Assembly: GCA_035455185.1 (NCBI GenBank)
Contig: DATIFQ010000342.1
Location: forward strand, 1-42,785
Length of the DNA: 42,785 bases
Source: JAEHDI01 sp035455185
GTDB taxonomy: Bacteria > Acidobacteriota > Terriglobia > Bryobacterales > Bryobacteraceae
Reading direction: 5' to 3'
Each line of letters begins with the position of its first letter. Positions within the stretch are counted from its first letter, which is position 1. The notes beneath the pieces were generated by a model. It searched no databases. It was not told the origin of the DNA and worked only from the letters and a program-made list of their open reading frames with translations. Of this stretch, positions 31,272 through 39,654 are shown piece by piece. The position numbers and the translations under genes were made by a program.

Positions 31272-32053
31272 CACCTCCGGCGGCCGCGACCTCCTTCAGC
31301 ATCGAGACCAGGAAGCTGAGTCTCTGGTACGGGAGTTTCCAGGCGCTGAAGGATGTGTCCATCACGATCCGCCAAGGCGAAATTACCGGTCTGATCGGCC
31401 CGTCGGGTTGCGGCAAGACGACGCTACTGCGCTGTTTTAATCGCATCAACGAGCGTTACGGCTATGTACGGACGACGGGCGAAATTAGAATTCTCGGGAA
31501 GAACATCTACGATACGGATGTCTCGCTGATCGAGCTGCGCAAGGAAGTCGGCATGGTGTTCCAGCGCCCCAACCCGTTGCCGATCTCCGTGTACGACAAC
31601 GTCGTTTTCGGCCTTCGCGTCCACAGCGGCCTTGGCAGCCTGAGGAAATCAGTTCTTGACGAAGCGGTGGAAAAAGCGTTGCGCGAGGTTTCCCTGTGGG
31701 ACGACTTGAAAGACCGGTTAGGGGTCCGCGCCACGACGTTGCAACTGGATCAGCAGCAGAAACTCTGCATCGCCCGCCTTCTCCCTTTGAAACCCGAGAT
31801 CATCTTGATGGATGAGCCATGCTCAGCGCTGGACAGTGAAGCGACGCTCGGCATCGAAGAGCTCATGCTGTCGCTGGCCGGCAGGTACACGATCCTGATC
31901 GTCACTCACAACATGGCTCAGGCGCGCCGGGTCAGCGACGAATGCGCGTTCATGCTGCTCGGTGAAATCGTGGAACATGCGCGCACCGAGGATCTATACC
32001 TCACTCCTAGAGACCCGCGCACCGCCGACTACATTGAAGGACGCTACGGGTAG
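31268..32053 (+). CDS. pstB2: PstB-like ATPase 2 with degenerate LSGGQ signature
   Basis: The 261-residue protein is the second PstB-type ATPase of the operon. Walker A GPSGCGKTT (44-52, Lys50), Q-loop Gln99 in VGMVFQRP, Walker B ILMDEPCSALD (Asp182, Glu183) and H-loop His214 in VTHNMAQAR are all consensus. The ABC signature is not: the LSGGQQQR position reads LQLDQQQK (158-165), so Ser and both Gly that contact the gamma-phosphate are missing. This is the mirror image of the defects in the first ATPase. ATGA overlap with pstB1 ensures equal synthesis, as expected for a heterodimer. PstB1 and PstB2 share the phosphate-specific features near SIFDNVAFAP/SVYDNVVFGL. Confidence 0.92.
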   Translation: MTPPAAATSFSIETRKLSLWYGSFQALKDVSITIRQGEITGLIGPSGCGKTTLLRCFNRINERYGYVRTTGEIRILGKNIYDTDVSLIELRKEVGMVFQRPNPLPISVYDNVVFGLRVHSGLGSLRKSVLDEAVEKALREVSLWDDLKDRLGVRATTLQLDQQQKLCIARLLPLKPEIILMDEPCSALDSEATLGIEELMLSLAGRYTILIVTHNMAQARRVSDECAFMLLGEIVEHARTEDLYLTPRDPRTADYIEGRYG

Positions 32054-32059
32054 GGTCAA

Positions 32060-33208
32060 GTGAACGAGCGCGACCATTCCGGCCCACGCGAAGCGCCGGC
32101 GCCGGTTCTGCTGATGGTACGCGAACTCGGACCGGGGGGGAGCGAACGGCAACTCGCTGTGATCGCCCGCGCGCTGGATCGGGAACAGTTCGAGCCACAC
32201 GTCGGCTGCTTCCGGCCGGACGGAATTCGCGGAGACGAACTGCGCGCCGCCGGCATCCCCATACTCGAAGTCCCTGTGCATTCTTTTGCCTCCACCAGGG
32301 CGTTCGGAGCGGTGCGGCCGTTCGCACGCTACATCCACGAACGCGGCATCCGGCTGGTGCACACATTCGACGAGCCGATGAACGTTTGGGGTGTCCCGGC
32401 GGCGCGCGTAGCTGGCGTGGGCGTGGTGCTGTCAAGCCAGCGCGCGCATCGAGAGCTTGTGCCGCCCCTGCGCCGCCATATGCTCCGCTTCACAGACCAT
32501 CTGACCGACGGCGTGGTGGTGAACTGCCTGGCTGTGCGACGTCACCTCATCGAGGACGAAAAGGTTTCCCCGTCCCTCATCCATCTCTGCTACAACGGCA
32601 TCGACACGGCCGCGTTCGCACCCGAACGGCGACGGCCTGACTCGCTCGCGGCCGCCGGCCTCACCATCGGCTGCGTCTGCGCTCTCCGTCCCGAGAAGGA
32701 TCTGACGACGCTCGCACGGGCCTTTGCCGCCGTCCGCCACTTGCATCCAGACATGAGGCTCGTTATCGTCGGCTCGGGGCCCTCCTTGCCCCTGCTGCGA
32801 GACTGCTGCCATTCGCTCGACCTCGAAAACCAGTGCGTTTTCGAGCCCGCCACCAGCCGCGTGGCGGAGTGGCTCGGAGGGATCGACATCTTCGTCCTGC
32901 CGTCGCTCTCCGAGGCGTTGTCGAACGCACTCATGGAGGCCATGGCCTGCGGCTGTTCCCCGGTGGCCACCCGCGTCGGCGGCAATCCGGAACTGGTTGA
33001 GCACGGCCGGACCGGTTTTCTGTTTTCGCCCGGCGAACCGGAGGAACTGGCTGCCGTGCTTCGCACGCTGATCGAAAATGACCCACTCCGGCGCGAGCTC
33101 GCCTGTGCGGCGAGCGCGAAGGTCAGGGACAACTTCTCGATCGAGGTGGCCGCGCGGCGCATGGGCGAGATCTACCGCCATTTTCTCGACCGGCGTGGGG
33201 ACCGCTGA
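32060..33208 (+). CDS. GT4-family glycosyltransferase
   Basis: The 382-residue cytosolic protein has the GT-B fold of family 4 glycosyltransferases, which transfer sugars from nucleotide donors to lipids, proteins or polysaccharides with retention. The N-terminal acceptor domain starts at VLLMVRELGPGGSERQLAVI. The donor domain contains GCVCALRPEKDLTTLARAFA, LVIVGSGPSLPLL and the family Glu-x7-Glu motif in PSLSEALSNALMEAMACG, followed by PVATRVGGNPELVEHGRTGF. It starts with GTG 6 nt after pstB2, so it may be transcribed with the phosphate operon, although a functional link is not evident. The acceptor is unknown. Confidence 0.88.
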   Translation: MNERDHSGPREAPAPVLLMVRELGPGGSERQLAVIARALDREQFEPHVGCFRPDGIRGDELRAAGIPILEVPVHSFASTRAFGAVRPFARYIHERGIRLVHTFDEPMNVWGVPAARVAGVGVVLSSQRAHRELVPPLRRHMLRFTDHLTDGVVVNCLAVRRHLIEDEKVSPSLIHLCYNGIDTAAFAPERRRPDSLAAAGLTIGCVCALRPEKDLTTLARAFAAVRHLHPDMRLVIVGSGPSLPLLRDCCHSLDLENQCVFEPATSRVAEWLGGIDIFVLPSLSEALSNALMEAMACGCSPVATRVGGNPELVEHGRTGFLFSPGEPEELAAVLRTLIENDPLRRELACAASAKVRDNFSIEVAARRMGEIYRHFLDRRGDR

Positions 33209-33239
33209 GACGGGGAGACTCCGGGCCCTGCGGGTCGAC

Positions 33240-33245
33240 TAAGAT
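33240..33245 (+). promoter_or_regulatory. Predicted -10 element (TAAGAT), leaderless spacing
   Basis: TAAGAT ends 6 nt before the ATG of the alpha/beta hydrolase gene, with no ribosome binding site in between. Confidence 0.35.
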
Positions 33246-33251
33246 CGAAAC

Positions 33252-34517
33252 ATGAACGAACTTCGAGGCATCAACCGCCGTCGCGCTCTGACCGCTCTCG
33301 GAGCAGTCCCGATCGCTGGCCTAGCTCCGCAGACGAGGGCGGCGGAAGACGGTGCGGCGGCGCCGTCCGACAAACCGCGCGAGTTGGCGCCGATGGAAGC
33401 GGACATGGGCACCCTATACCCGGACATCGAGCGCCTGGTCGCGGCGAATCGGCCGTCGCATTCCTTTCTTGACAGCCGTTTCCAGTCCCTCGAAGACTGG
33501 AAGCGGCGGGGGCGTGAGCTTGCCTGGGAGTCGTTCGGTTACAGGCCCGCCACCGTGGACCTCAACCCAAAAGTGGTCGACCGTCAGGATCTGGGGGAAT
33601 TCGTGCGTGAGAAGGTCCTCTTCTCCACCACGCCGCAATTCCGCGTGGCGGCCTACGTACACATCCCAAAGAACCGGACCGGCCGCGGACCAGCCATCGT
33701 TGACCTGCACTCCCACGGAGGAATGTTTCTTTTCGGGAAGGAGAAAGTAATCGACTTTGGCCGCAATCACCCGGCGATGACCGAGTATCACAAAGGCAAC
33801 TACGGCGGCCGCCCGACCACCACCGCGCTCGTGCGCCGCGGCTACGTGGTTGTCACGATAGACGCGTTCATGTTCGGCGAGCGCCGTCTCATCATGGATG
33901 AAGACTTGAAATACGGCTGGGAGCGCTCCCGGTATTCGGTGGAGGACGTGAAGCATCTGAATGCTCGCTGCGCTTCCAAGGAGGACACCCTCGCTAAGTC
34001 GCTTACGCTCGCCGGCATCGCGTGGAACGGCGTCGTGGCGTGGGACGACATGCGCACGGTCGACTATCTGCTCACGCGTCCGGAGGTAGATCCAAAGCGA
34101 ATCGGATGTGTGGGAGTCTCCTTCGGCGGGTATCGTACCCTGTTCCTCGCCGGCCTGGACGAGCGCATCGCCGCGGCTTGTGTGGTGGGCTTCATGTCCA
34201 CCATCAAGCCGATGGCCCGGAGACACATCGACACGCATTCCTGGGTTCACTTCGTGCCGTCGCTGCACCGCTACATGGACTGGCCCGACGTCGTGGGCAT
34301 GATGGCCCCGAAACCGCTGATGGTGCAGCAGTGCAGGCAGGACGGCCTGTTTCCGCTCACCGGCATGCGGGAATCACTGGAAAGGATCGCAGCCATTTAC
34401 GAAAAGGCAGGCGTGAAGAGCCACTTTGATGGCCGCTTTTATGATGGTGGGCATCGCTTCGACGTCCCGATGCAGGAGGACGCCTTCGACTGGTTCGACC
34501 GCCACCTGAAGGCTTGA
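33252..34517 (+). CDS. Tat-exported alpha/beta hydrolase (acetyl xylan esterase-like)
   Basis: The 421-residue protein starts with a twin-arginine signal (NRRRALTALGAVPIAGLAP). It continues as an alpha/beta hydrolase of the large acetyl esterase/dienelactone hydrolase-like type. DLHSHGGMFLFGKEK carries the oxyanion-hole HGG motif. The nucleophile elbow is GVSFGGYR with Ser290. The late GGHRFDVPM supplies the catalytic His. A long N-terminal cap (about residues 45-130) precedes the fold. Such exported esterases often remove acyl groups from plant polysaccharides, fitting the GH44 enzyme and sulfatase elsewhere in the window, but the substrate is not proven. Confidence 0.82.
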   Translation: MNELRGINRRRALTALGAVPIAGLAPQTRAAEDGAAAPSDKPRELAPMEADMGTLYPDIERLVAANRPSHSFLDSRFQSLEDWKRRGRELAWESFGYRPATVDLNPKVVDRQDLGEFVREKVLFSTTPQFRVAAYVHIPKNRTGRGPAIVDLHSHGGMFLFGKEKVIDFGRNHPAMTEYHKGNYGGRPTTTALVRRGYVVVTIDAFMFGERRLIMDEDLKYGWERSRYSVEDVKHLNARCASKEDTLAKSLTLAGIAWNGVVAWDDMRTVDYLLTRPEVDPKRIGCVGVSFGGYRTLFLAGLDERIAAACVVGFMSTIKPMARRHIDTHSWVHFVPSLHRYMDWPDVVGMMAPKPLMVQQCRQDGLFPLTGMRESLERIAAIYEKAGVKSHFDGRFYDGGHRFDVPMQEDAFDWFDRHLKA

Positions 34518-34635
34518 CCACCGGAAACTCTATTGAAAGCAGCTTACCGAATTACTGATAAATGACTGATAATGGTTCCAGCGGTGCTGGAGGCGGAACC
34601 CCCACTGCATTACTTAAGCAAGGAAGAAGTCTCGA

Positions 34636-36498
34636 ATGACCAGTCGATTTGCCGCGATCGCATTTGTTTTCGCGGCTGTTGCGCCGGTGTGTCCCAGCCA
34701 GGAGGTGGCGCCTCCACGGCCAAGGGCAGGAAAAGTCGAGATCCTCAAGTCGGCCGCATTGAAGCCCGGAATGAAAGGCGTCGCCTGGACCGTGTTTCAG
34801 GGCAGCGAGCCGGAGCCCGTCCCGGTAGAGATCATCGGACTGTGGAAGAACGCTTGGGGACCCAGGCAGGACGTGATCCTGGCCAAACTGGGTGGCAAGG
34901 TCCAGCGCACGAACGTTGCCGGCGGCATGAGCGGTTCTCCCGTCTACATCGACGGCAAGCTGATCGGCGCTATTGCGTTGCGGCTTAGCGTGTTTTCCCC
35001 GGACGCGATCTGCGGCATCACGCCGATCGAGTTGATGTTGGAGATATCCGATTTCGACTCCACCGTCCCGTCCGGTGCACGAACTCCGGACAAAGCTGTC
35101 GTGCGCGACCCTCTGGCCGTGCCGGGGGAGGTGCTCGCACAGGCTGTGGCCGCCGGAGCCAGCCCCGGCCTGCTCCAGCAAAGTCCTCTGATGGTACCGA
35201 TCGAAACGCCGCTGTCTTTCTCCGGGTTCCATGAAAACGTGCTGCGGGAGTTCGGCCCCCTCTTTCAGCAGTTGGGCCTCACCGCCGTGCAGGGCGGCGC
35301 CAGCGGGAGCCTGGGCGGCCCGAAGCCAGCTCCCGGCTGGCAGAACGCGCTCCAGCCGGGCGACCCCGTCGCGGGGGTGCTCGTGTCGGGCGATATGACG
35401 ATCTCCGGACTCGGTACAGTCACCTACAACGACGGCAAACGCGTGCTGGCCTTCGGACACCCATTCTTCAACCTGGGCCCGGTCGAGATGCCCCTCAGCA
35501 AGGGTGAGGTGCTCATGGTGTTGTCGTCGAGCTTCCAGCCAAACAAGATCGCCAACGCCACCGAAGTCGTCGGCTCTCTCAAGCAGGACCGCCATAGCGG
35601 CATTCTCGGAGTGCTCGGCGAGACTGCGGACATGATCCCGGTCAGCGTGAAGGTTCGATCGTTCGCCGGCGACAACTCGGTTCTCAAGGAAAAAGCCTTC
35701 CGTTACAACGTCTTCGTGCAGCAGCGTTGGACGCCCAACCTGATGATGATCACGCTGTTCAACTCGATCTCTGGCGTCAATGATTTCAGTGACGAGAACA
35801 CGTACCGCCTGAGCGGCAAAGTGGAACTGGACGGTGGCCAAAGCCTGTCGCTCGAAACCATGCAGGCGCCGAGCGAGGTACCGATTCCCGCGCCGATTCT
35901 CCTTGCCGGCTGGGTTGGTGACAAGTTCAACCGGTTGTTTCTGAACGCGGTGAAAGCGCCGCGGCTGAAGCGCGTGGACGTAAACGTCGATCTGCTGCCG
36001 CAGCGCCGCATCGCAGCCATCGAGAGTGCGTGGGCCGGCCTCAGCGAGGTCGACGCCGGCGGTGAAGTGCCGGTCAAGGTGTTCCTGCGGCCGTACCGGG
36101 GGGAGAGGATCGAGAGAGCATTCAACCTGAAGATTCCCGCCGGGCTTCCAAAGGGCGAGCACGGTATTCTGCTAAGCGACGCCGAGACGCTCAACCGCCT
36201 TAAGGGCGCCGTGGGCCGTGCGAACCGGTTCATTGACCTGGCGCAGACAGTCTCGCTCATCAACCAGGAGCGCACGAACAACCAGCTTTACGTTTCGCTC
36301 GTGCAGGCGAGCCCGACCGTCTATTACGATGACAAGACGCTCCCGAGCCTACCCGCATCCGTGCTCAACGTCATGCAGGCCGGCAATGCAGCGAACCGTC
36401 CGTTTATCACATCCCGGGAGACGGTCCTCGAACAGACGGCGATCCCGTTCGATTACGTGATCGACGGCAGCTACGCGCTCAAAATCAAGGTCAAGTAA
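34636..36498 (+). CDS. Secreted SpoIVB/S55-like peptidase-domain protein
   Basis: This 620-residue exported protein (signal peptide ending near PVCPSQ) carries a domain of the SpoIVB (S55) serine peptidase type, although the organism shows no sign of sporulation. LKPGMKGVAWTVFQGSEPEP opens the domain. GGMSGSPVYIDGKLIGAI holds the presumed nucleophile Ser99 in GMSGSP. A later FGHPFFNLGPVEMP contains His275. In SpoIVB the catalytic His comes before the Ser, so the order is reversed here or the true His is elsewhere. The C-terminal 250 residues look beta-rich without a known motif. It is followed after 10 nt by the large propeller gene. The role may be processing of cell-surface proteins. Confidence 0.75.
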   Translation: MTSRFAAIAFVFAAVAPVCPSQEVAPPRPRAGKVEILKSAALKPGMKGVAWTVFQGSEPEPVPVEIIGLWKNAWGPRQDVILAKLGGKVQRTNVAGGMSGSPVYIDGKLIGAIALRLSVFSPDAICGITPIELMLEISDFDSTVPSGARTPDKAVVRDPLAVPGEVLAQAVAAGASPGLLQQSPLMVPIETPLSFSGFHENVLREFGPLFQQLGLTAVQGGASGSLGGPKPAPGWQNALQPGDPVAGVLVSGDMTISGLGTVTYNDGKRVLAFGHPFFNLGPVEMPLSKGEVLMVLSSSFQPNKIANATEVVGSLKQDRHSGILGVLGETADMIPVSVKVRSFAGDNSVLKEKAFRYNVFVQQRWTPNLMMITLFNSISGVNDFSDENTYRLSGKVELDGGQSLSLETMQAPSEVPIPAPILLAGWVGDKFNRLFLNAVKAPRLKRVDVNVDLLPQRRIAAIESAWAGLSEVDAGGEVPVKVFLRPYRGERIERAFNLKIPAGLPKGEHGILLSDAETLNRLKGAVGRANRFIDLAQTVSLINQERTNNQLYVSLVQASPTVYYDDKTLPSLPASVLNVMQAGNAANRPFITSRETVLEQTAIPFDYVIDGSYALKIKVK

Positions 36499-36508
36499 CC
36501 ACTACCCG

Positions 36509-38710
36509 ATGCAAAGAATCCGCTTTTTCCGCACCGTCGCGGCCGCCGGCGCCATCTGTTGCCTGGCGGGCGCGGTCGAGACCAGATCCTGGCAGCAGGA
36601 CGCCTACGAAGACTTCGACAAGGGACACATCGCGAAAATCTCGTTGCGCAGCGACGGCCAGCTGATGCTCGCTCCTGTTTTCAAGGAACTGCTCGATTCT
36701 CCGTCCCCGTATCTCTGGGCGCTGGCCGAAGACTCGAAGGGCAATCTTTTCGCGGGCGGTGGAGGTCCCGGAGGCGCGGGAGCCCAAGTCTATGCCATCT
36801 CTCCCGACGGCAAGAGCCGGACACTGGCGAAGCTGGAAGGCCTGGAAGTTCACGCCCTCGCCGTCGATAAGCGGGACCGGCTCTATGCCGCTACTTCGCC
36901 CGACGGCAAGATCTATCGGATCTCCTCCGGCGGTGCGGCTGAGACAGTCTACAGCCCCGGTGCGAAATATATCTGGGCGATTGCCTTCGATAGTAAGGGC
37001 AACCTGTTTGCCGCCACCGGGGACGAAGGTCAGATTCATCGGGTGACGCCGGATGGCAAGGGCGCCGTCTTCTATCGGACCGAAGAGACGCACGCGAGAT
37101 CGTTGGCGGTGGATGAGAACGACAACCTGATCGTCGGCACGGACCCGGGCGGATTGATCCTGCGGATCACGCCGGCGGGAGAGGGATTTGTGCTTCACCA
37201 GGCTCCCAAGCGCGAGATCACAGCGGTTGCCGTCGCCAAGAACGGCTCCATCTATGCCGCGGCGACGGGAGTAAAACAGCCCACGATGGCTCCACCCCCA
37301 CCGCTACCGAAACCGGTCGTTTCGCCAGTGAAGCCCGCCGGACCACCGAGCCCCGGGCAAGTCCAACCATCGCCCACCCCGCCAGCGAATCTGCCGTCCG
37401 TCGCCACGGCCGCGGAAGGCTCCGAAGTGTACCGGATCGATCCGGACGGCTATCCGCGCCGCGTCTGGAGCCACTCCAAGGATCTCGTGTACGCTATCGT
37501 TTTCGATTCCAGTGAGCGTCCCTTGGTCGCGACGGGCAACAAGGGCATCGTCTACCGCTTCGATTCCGATCACGTCTATACGGCTCTCGTCAGCGTGCAG
37601 CCCACCCAGGTGACCGCCCTATGCGCCGGGCTGAAGGGCAAAGTGTACGCGGCGACCGGGAACATTGGTAAGGTTTTCCAGATCGGTCCGGGTCTTGAGA
37701 AAGAAGGTTTTGTCGAGAGCGACGTACTCGATGCCGAGATCTTCTCGCTCTGGGGACGGCTGGCGTACCGCGGTGACCTGAACGGTGGTGACATCCGCGT
37801 GGAGACGCGGAGCGGAAACCTTGACCGCCCGCGCAAAGACTGGAGCCCATGGCAGCCGGTGGGGCTGGGTGAAGACGGCGGCCGGATCCAATCGCCGCAG
37901 GCACGGTTTCTGCAATGGAAGCTGACCCTCACCTCGGCATCGGATGGGCATTCCCCGGAGATTCGCTCGGTCGACGTCGCCTATCTGCCGAAGAACGTCG
38001 CGCCCGTGGTTGAGCAGATCGAGATCACGCCGCCGAATTATCGCTTCCCGCCGCAATCGCTGAGTCTCACCCAGACGCAAACCCTAACGTTGCAACCGCT
38101 GGGCCGCGCCCGGAGGGGTTCCCCGCCTCCAGGCCTCATTGACTCAGGGGTCCTCTCGATGCACTACGCCAAGGGCTACATCGGAGCGCGATGGACCGCC
38201 GACGACGAGAACGGCGACGAGATGCTCTACGACGTCGCGATCCGCGGCGCCAGCGAGACCGATTGGAAACTCCTCAAGGAGAAGATCAAAGAGAAATACC
38301 TGAGTTGGGACTCGACCGCCTTTCCGGACGGCGAGTACTGGCTGCGAGTCACTGCCTCCGACACGCCCGACAACCCTCCCGACCAGGCCCTGAGCGCCCA
38401 ACTGGTGAGCGAGCGTTTCGCGATCGACAACTCGCCGCCCGAGATCTCCGGCCTGGCGGCTTCACAATCCGGCGGCAAGCTGGAGGTCCACTGGAAGGCG
38501 CGCGACGTGCTCAGCGTGATCGGGAAAGCCGAATACTCGGTAAACGGTGGCGAGTGGACGTTCGTCGAGCCCGTGACGAAGCTATCCGATTCGAAGGAGC
38601 TCGACTACCGCCTCGTCCTCGACAAGCTCTCGCCCGGCGAGAAGACAATCGCGGTTCGCGTCGCCGACGAATTCGACAACCTCGCGGTCGCCAAGGCCGT
38701 CGTGAAGTAG
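36509..38710 (+). CDS. Large secreted beta-propeller protein with Ig-like C-terminus
   Basis: The 733-residue exported protein has a signal peptide (MQRIRFFRTVAAAGAICCLA). It has NHL/SMP-30-like propeller repeats with the recurring pattern ALAEDSKGNLFAGG, ALAVDKRDRLYAAT, AIAFDSKGNLFAAT, SLAVDENDNLIVGT and AVAVAKNGSIYAAA. A proline-rich insertion (about residues 260-300, with PPPPLPKP and PSPTPPANLP) interrupts the propeller. The last 250 residues form Ig- or Fn3-like beta domains (MLYDVAIRGASETDWKLL, WLRVTASDTPDNPPDQAL). No catalytic residues were recognised. It follows the S55-like gene by 10 nt, suggesting that the two act together on the cell surface. It converges on the TlpA gene, 11 bp away. 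Confidence 0.75.
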   Translation: MQRIRFFRTVAAAGAICCLAGAVETRSWQQDAYEDFDKGHIAKISLRSDGQLMLAPVFKELLDSPSPYLWALAEDSKGNLFAGGGGPGGAGAQVYAISPDGKSRTLAKLEGLEVHALAVDKRDRLYAATSPDGKIYRISSGGAAETVYSPGAKYIWAIAFDSKGNLFAATGDEGQIHRVTPDGKGAVFYRTEETHARSLAVDENDNLIVGTDPGGLILRITPAGEGFVLHQAPKREITAVAVAKNGSIYAAATGVKQPTMAPPPPLPKPVVSPVKPAGPPSPGQVQPSPTPPANLPSVATAAEGSEVYRIDPDGYPRRVWSHSKDLVYAIVFDSSERPLVATGNKGIVYRFDSDHVYTALVSVQPTQVTALCAGLKGKVYAATGNIGKVFQIGPGLEKEGFVESDVLDAEIFSLWGRLAYRGDLNGGDIRVETRSGNLDRPRKDWSPWQPVGLGEDGGRIQSPQARFLQWKLTLTSASDGHSPEIRSVDVAYLPKNVAPVVEQIEITPPNYRFPPQSLSLTQTQTLTLQPLGRARRGSPPPGLIDSGVLSMHYAKGYIGARWTADDENGDEMLYDVAIRGASETDWKLLKEKIKEKYLSWDSTAFPDGEYWLRVTASDTPDNPPDQALSAQLVSERFAIDNSPPEISGLAASQSGGKLEVHWKARDVLSVIGKAEYSVNGGEWTFVEPVTKLSDSKELDYRLVLDKLSPGEKTIAVRVADEFDNLAVAKAVVK

Positions 38711-38721
38711 GCAGCGCCCCC

Positions 38722-39654
38722 TTAGGACGAGGGCTTTCCCACGATCGCCTCCACCTTCGGGGCCAGTTCCTGGTAGGACATCTCGCCGGGGTGGTAGAGA
38801 CGCACGATGCCGTGCCGGTCGAGCAGCACCAGCGTGGGAGTCGTACTGGCGCCGTAGTTCCGGAAACTCTCTTCGCCGACCGGCACTGGCATCTCGGAGA
38901 GCTCCGCGTAGAACCGCCGGCGCACATCGTCGATGTAATTCAACTCGACCTCAGGGGTCACTTCCATCCCACGCGCGACGTAGCCGTACCGCTGCGTCGG
39001 ACCGACGAGCGCCAGGCCTCGCGGCCCGTACTCTTTGATCAGCCGCGCGAGAACGGGCGCCTGCCCCTTGCAGTCGCCGCACCAGTGCGCCCAGAAGAAC
39101 AACAGCACCGGCCGTCCCTTGAGTTGATCAAACGATTCCGGCTTGGGTCCGAGCCACACTGCGGTCTCGAGCGGCGGCGCGGATTTCCCCTCCAAGCTCA
39201 GAAGGTGAATGTTCTTCTGGATCCGCGTCCGAATGGACGTACCCCGGTACCTGTCCAGAGCGCGGTTTAGAAATTCAACCGCCCCGCTGCGCTCACCGCG
39301 GGCCGCCATCACCTGCGCCTGAGTCTCGATGGCCGCCCCGAGCGCGACCGGAAGGTACCGGTCGGTGTCGAGAGCGCGGCTCTTCAGCAGGCTCTCGCCC
39401 ACTCGGAGCACCTCGGCGGCATGGACCTCCGCTTCGTCCGTCTTCTTTGCCTCCAGAGCGCCCCGGCCAAGCCAGGAGAGCGCCGCGAGCGCCTCCGGCG
39501 TGTCGCCTTTCTCAGCACGATATCTCCGAACCAGCACCTCCGCACCGGCGAAGTCGTCACGTGCAATCGCCGTGCGAACCTCGCGGACTACGTTCTGCGC
39601 GGTTGCAGGTTCAAGCAGGAACAAAAATAGCAGCGGAAGGAGATTGGCTTTCAT
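38722..39654 (-). CDS. Secreted TPR-like and TlpA-type thioredoxin protein
   Basis: The 310-residue exported protein starts with a signal peptide (MKANLLPLLFLFLLEPATA). It contains a helical TPR-like region (about 22-140). It ends with a TlpA/ResA-type thioredoxin domain (160-308) whose active site is WCGDC (Cys192, Cys195), followed by the cis-proline segment ASTTPTLVLL. Such proteins reduce disulphides or haem-ligand cysteines outside the cytoplasm. The WCGDC dipeptide is acidic and unlike the common WCGPC. Its start overlaps the stop of the sugar isomerase gene by 4 nt (ATGA), so both come from one message. Confidence 0.82.
   Translation of the reverse strand: MKANLLPLLFLFLLEPATAQNVVREVRTAIARDDFAGAEVLVRRYRAEKGDTPEALAALSWLGRGALEAKKTDEAEVHAAEVLRVGESLLKSRALDTDRYLPVALGAAIETQAQVMAARGERSGAVEFLNRALDRYRGTSIRTRIQKNIHLLSLEGKSAPPLETAVWLGPKPESFDQLKGRPVLLFFWAHWCGDCKGQAPVLARLIKEYGPRGLALVGPTQRYGYVARGMEVTPEVELNYIDDVRRRFYAELSEMPVPVGEESFRNYGASTTPTLVLLDRHGIVRLYHPGEMSYQELAPKVEAIVGKPSS

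Noticed and set aside
34552..36162. Very long open frame (536 codons) on the minus strand
   Set aside because: It lies antisense to the S55-like gene. Its composition is rich in Arg, His, Gln and Asp with no family resemblance, which is typical of antisense frames in GC-rich DNA.
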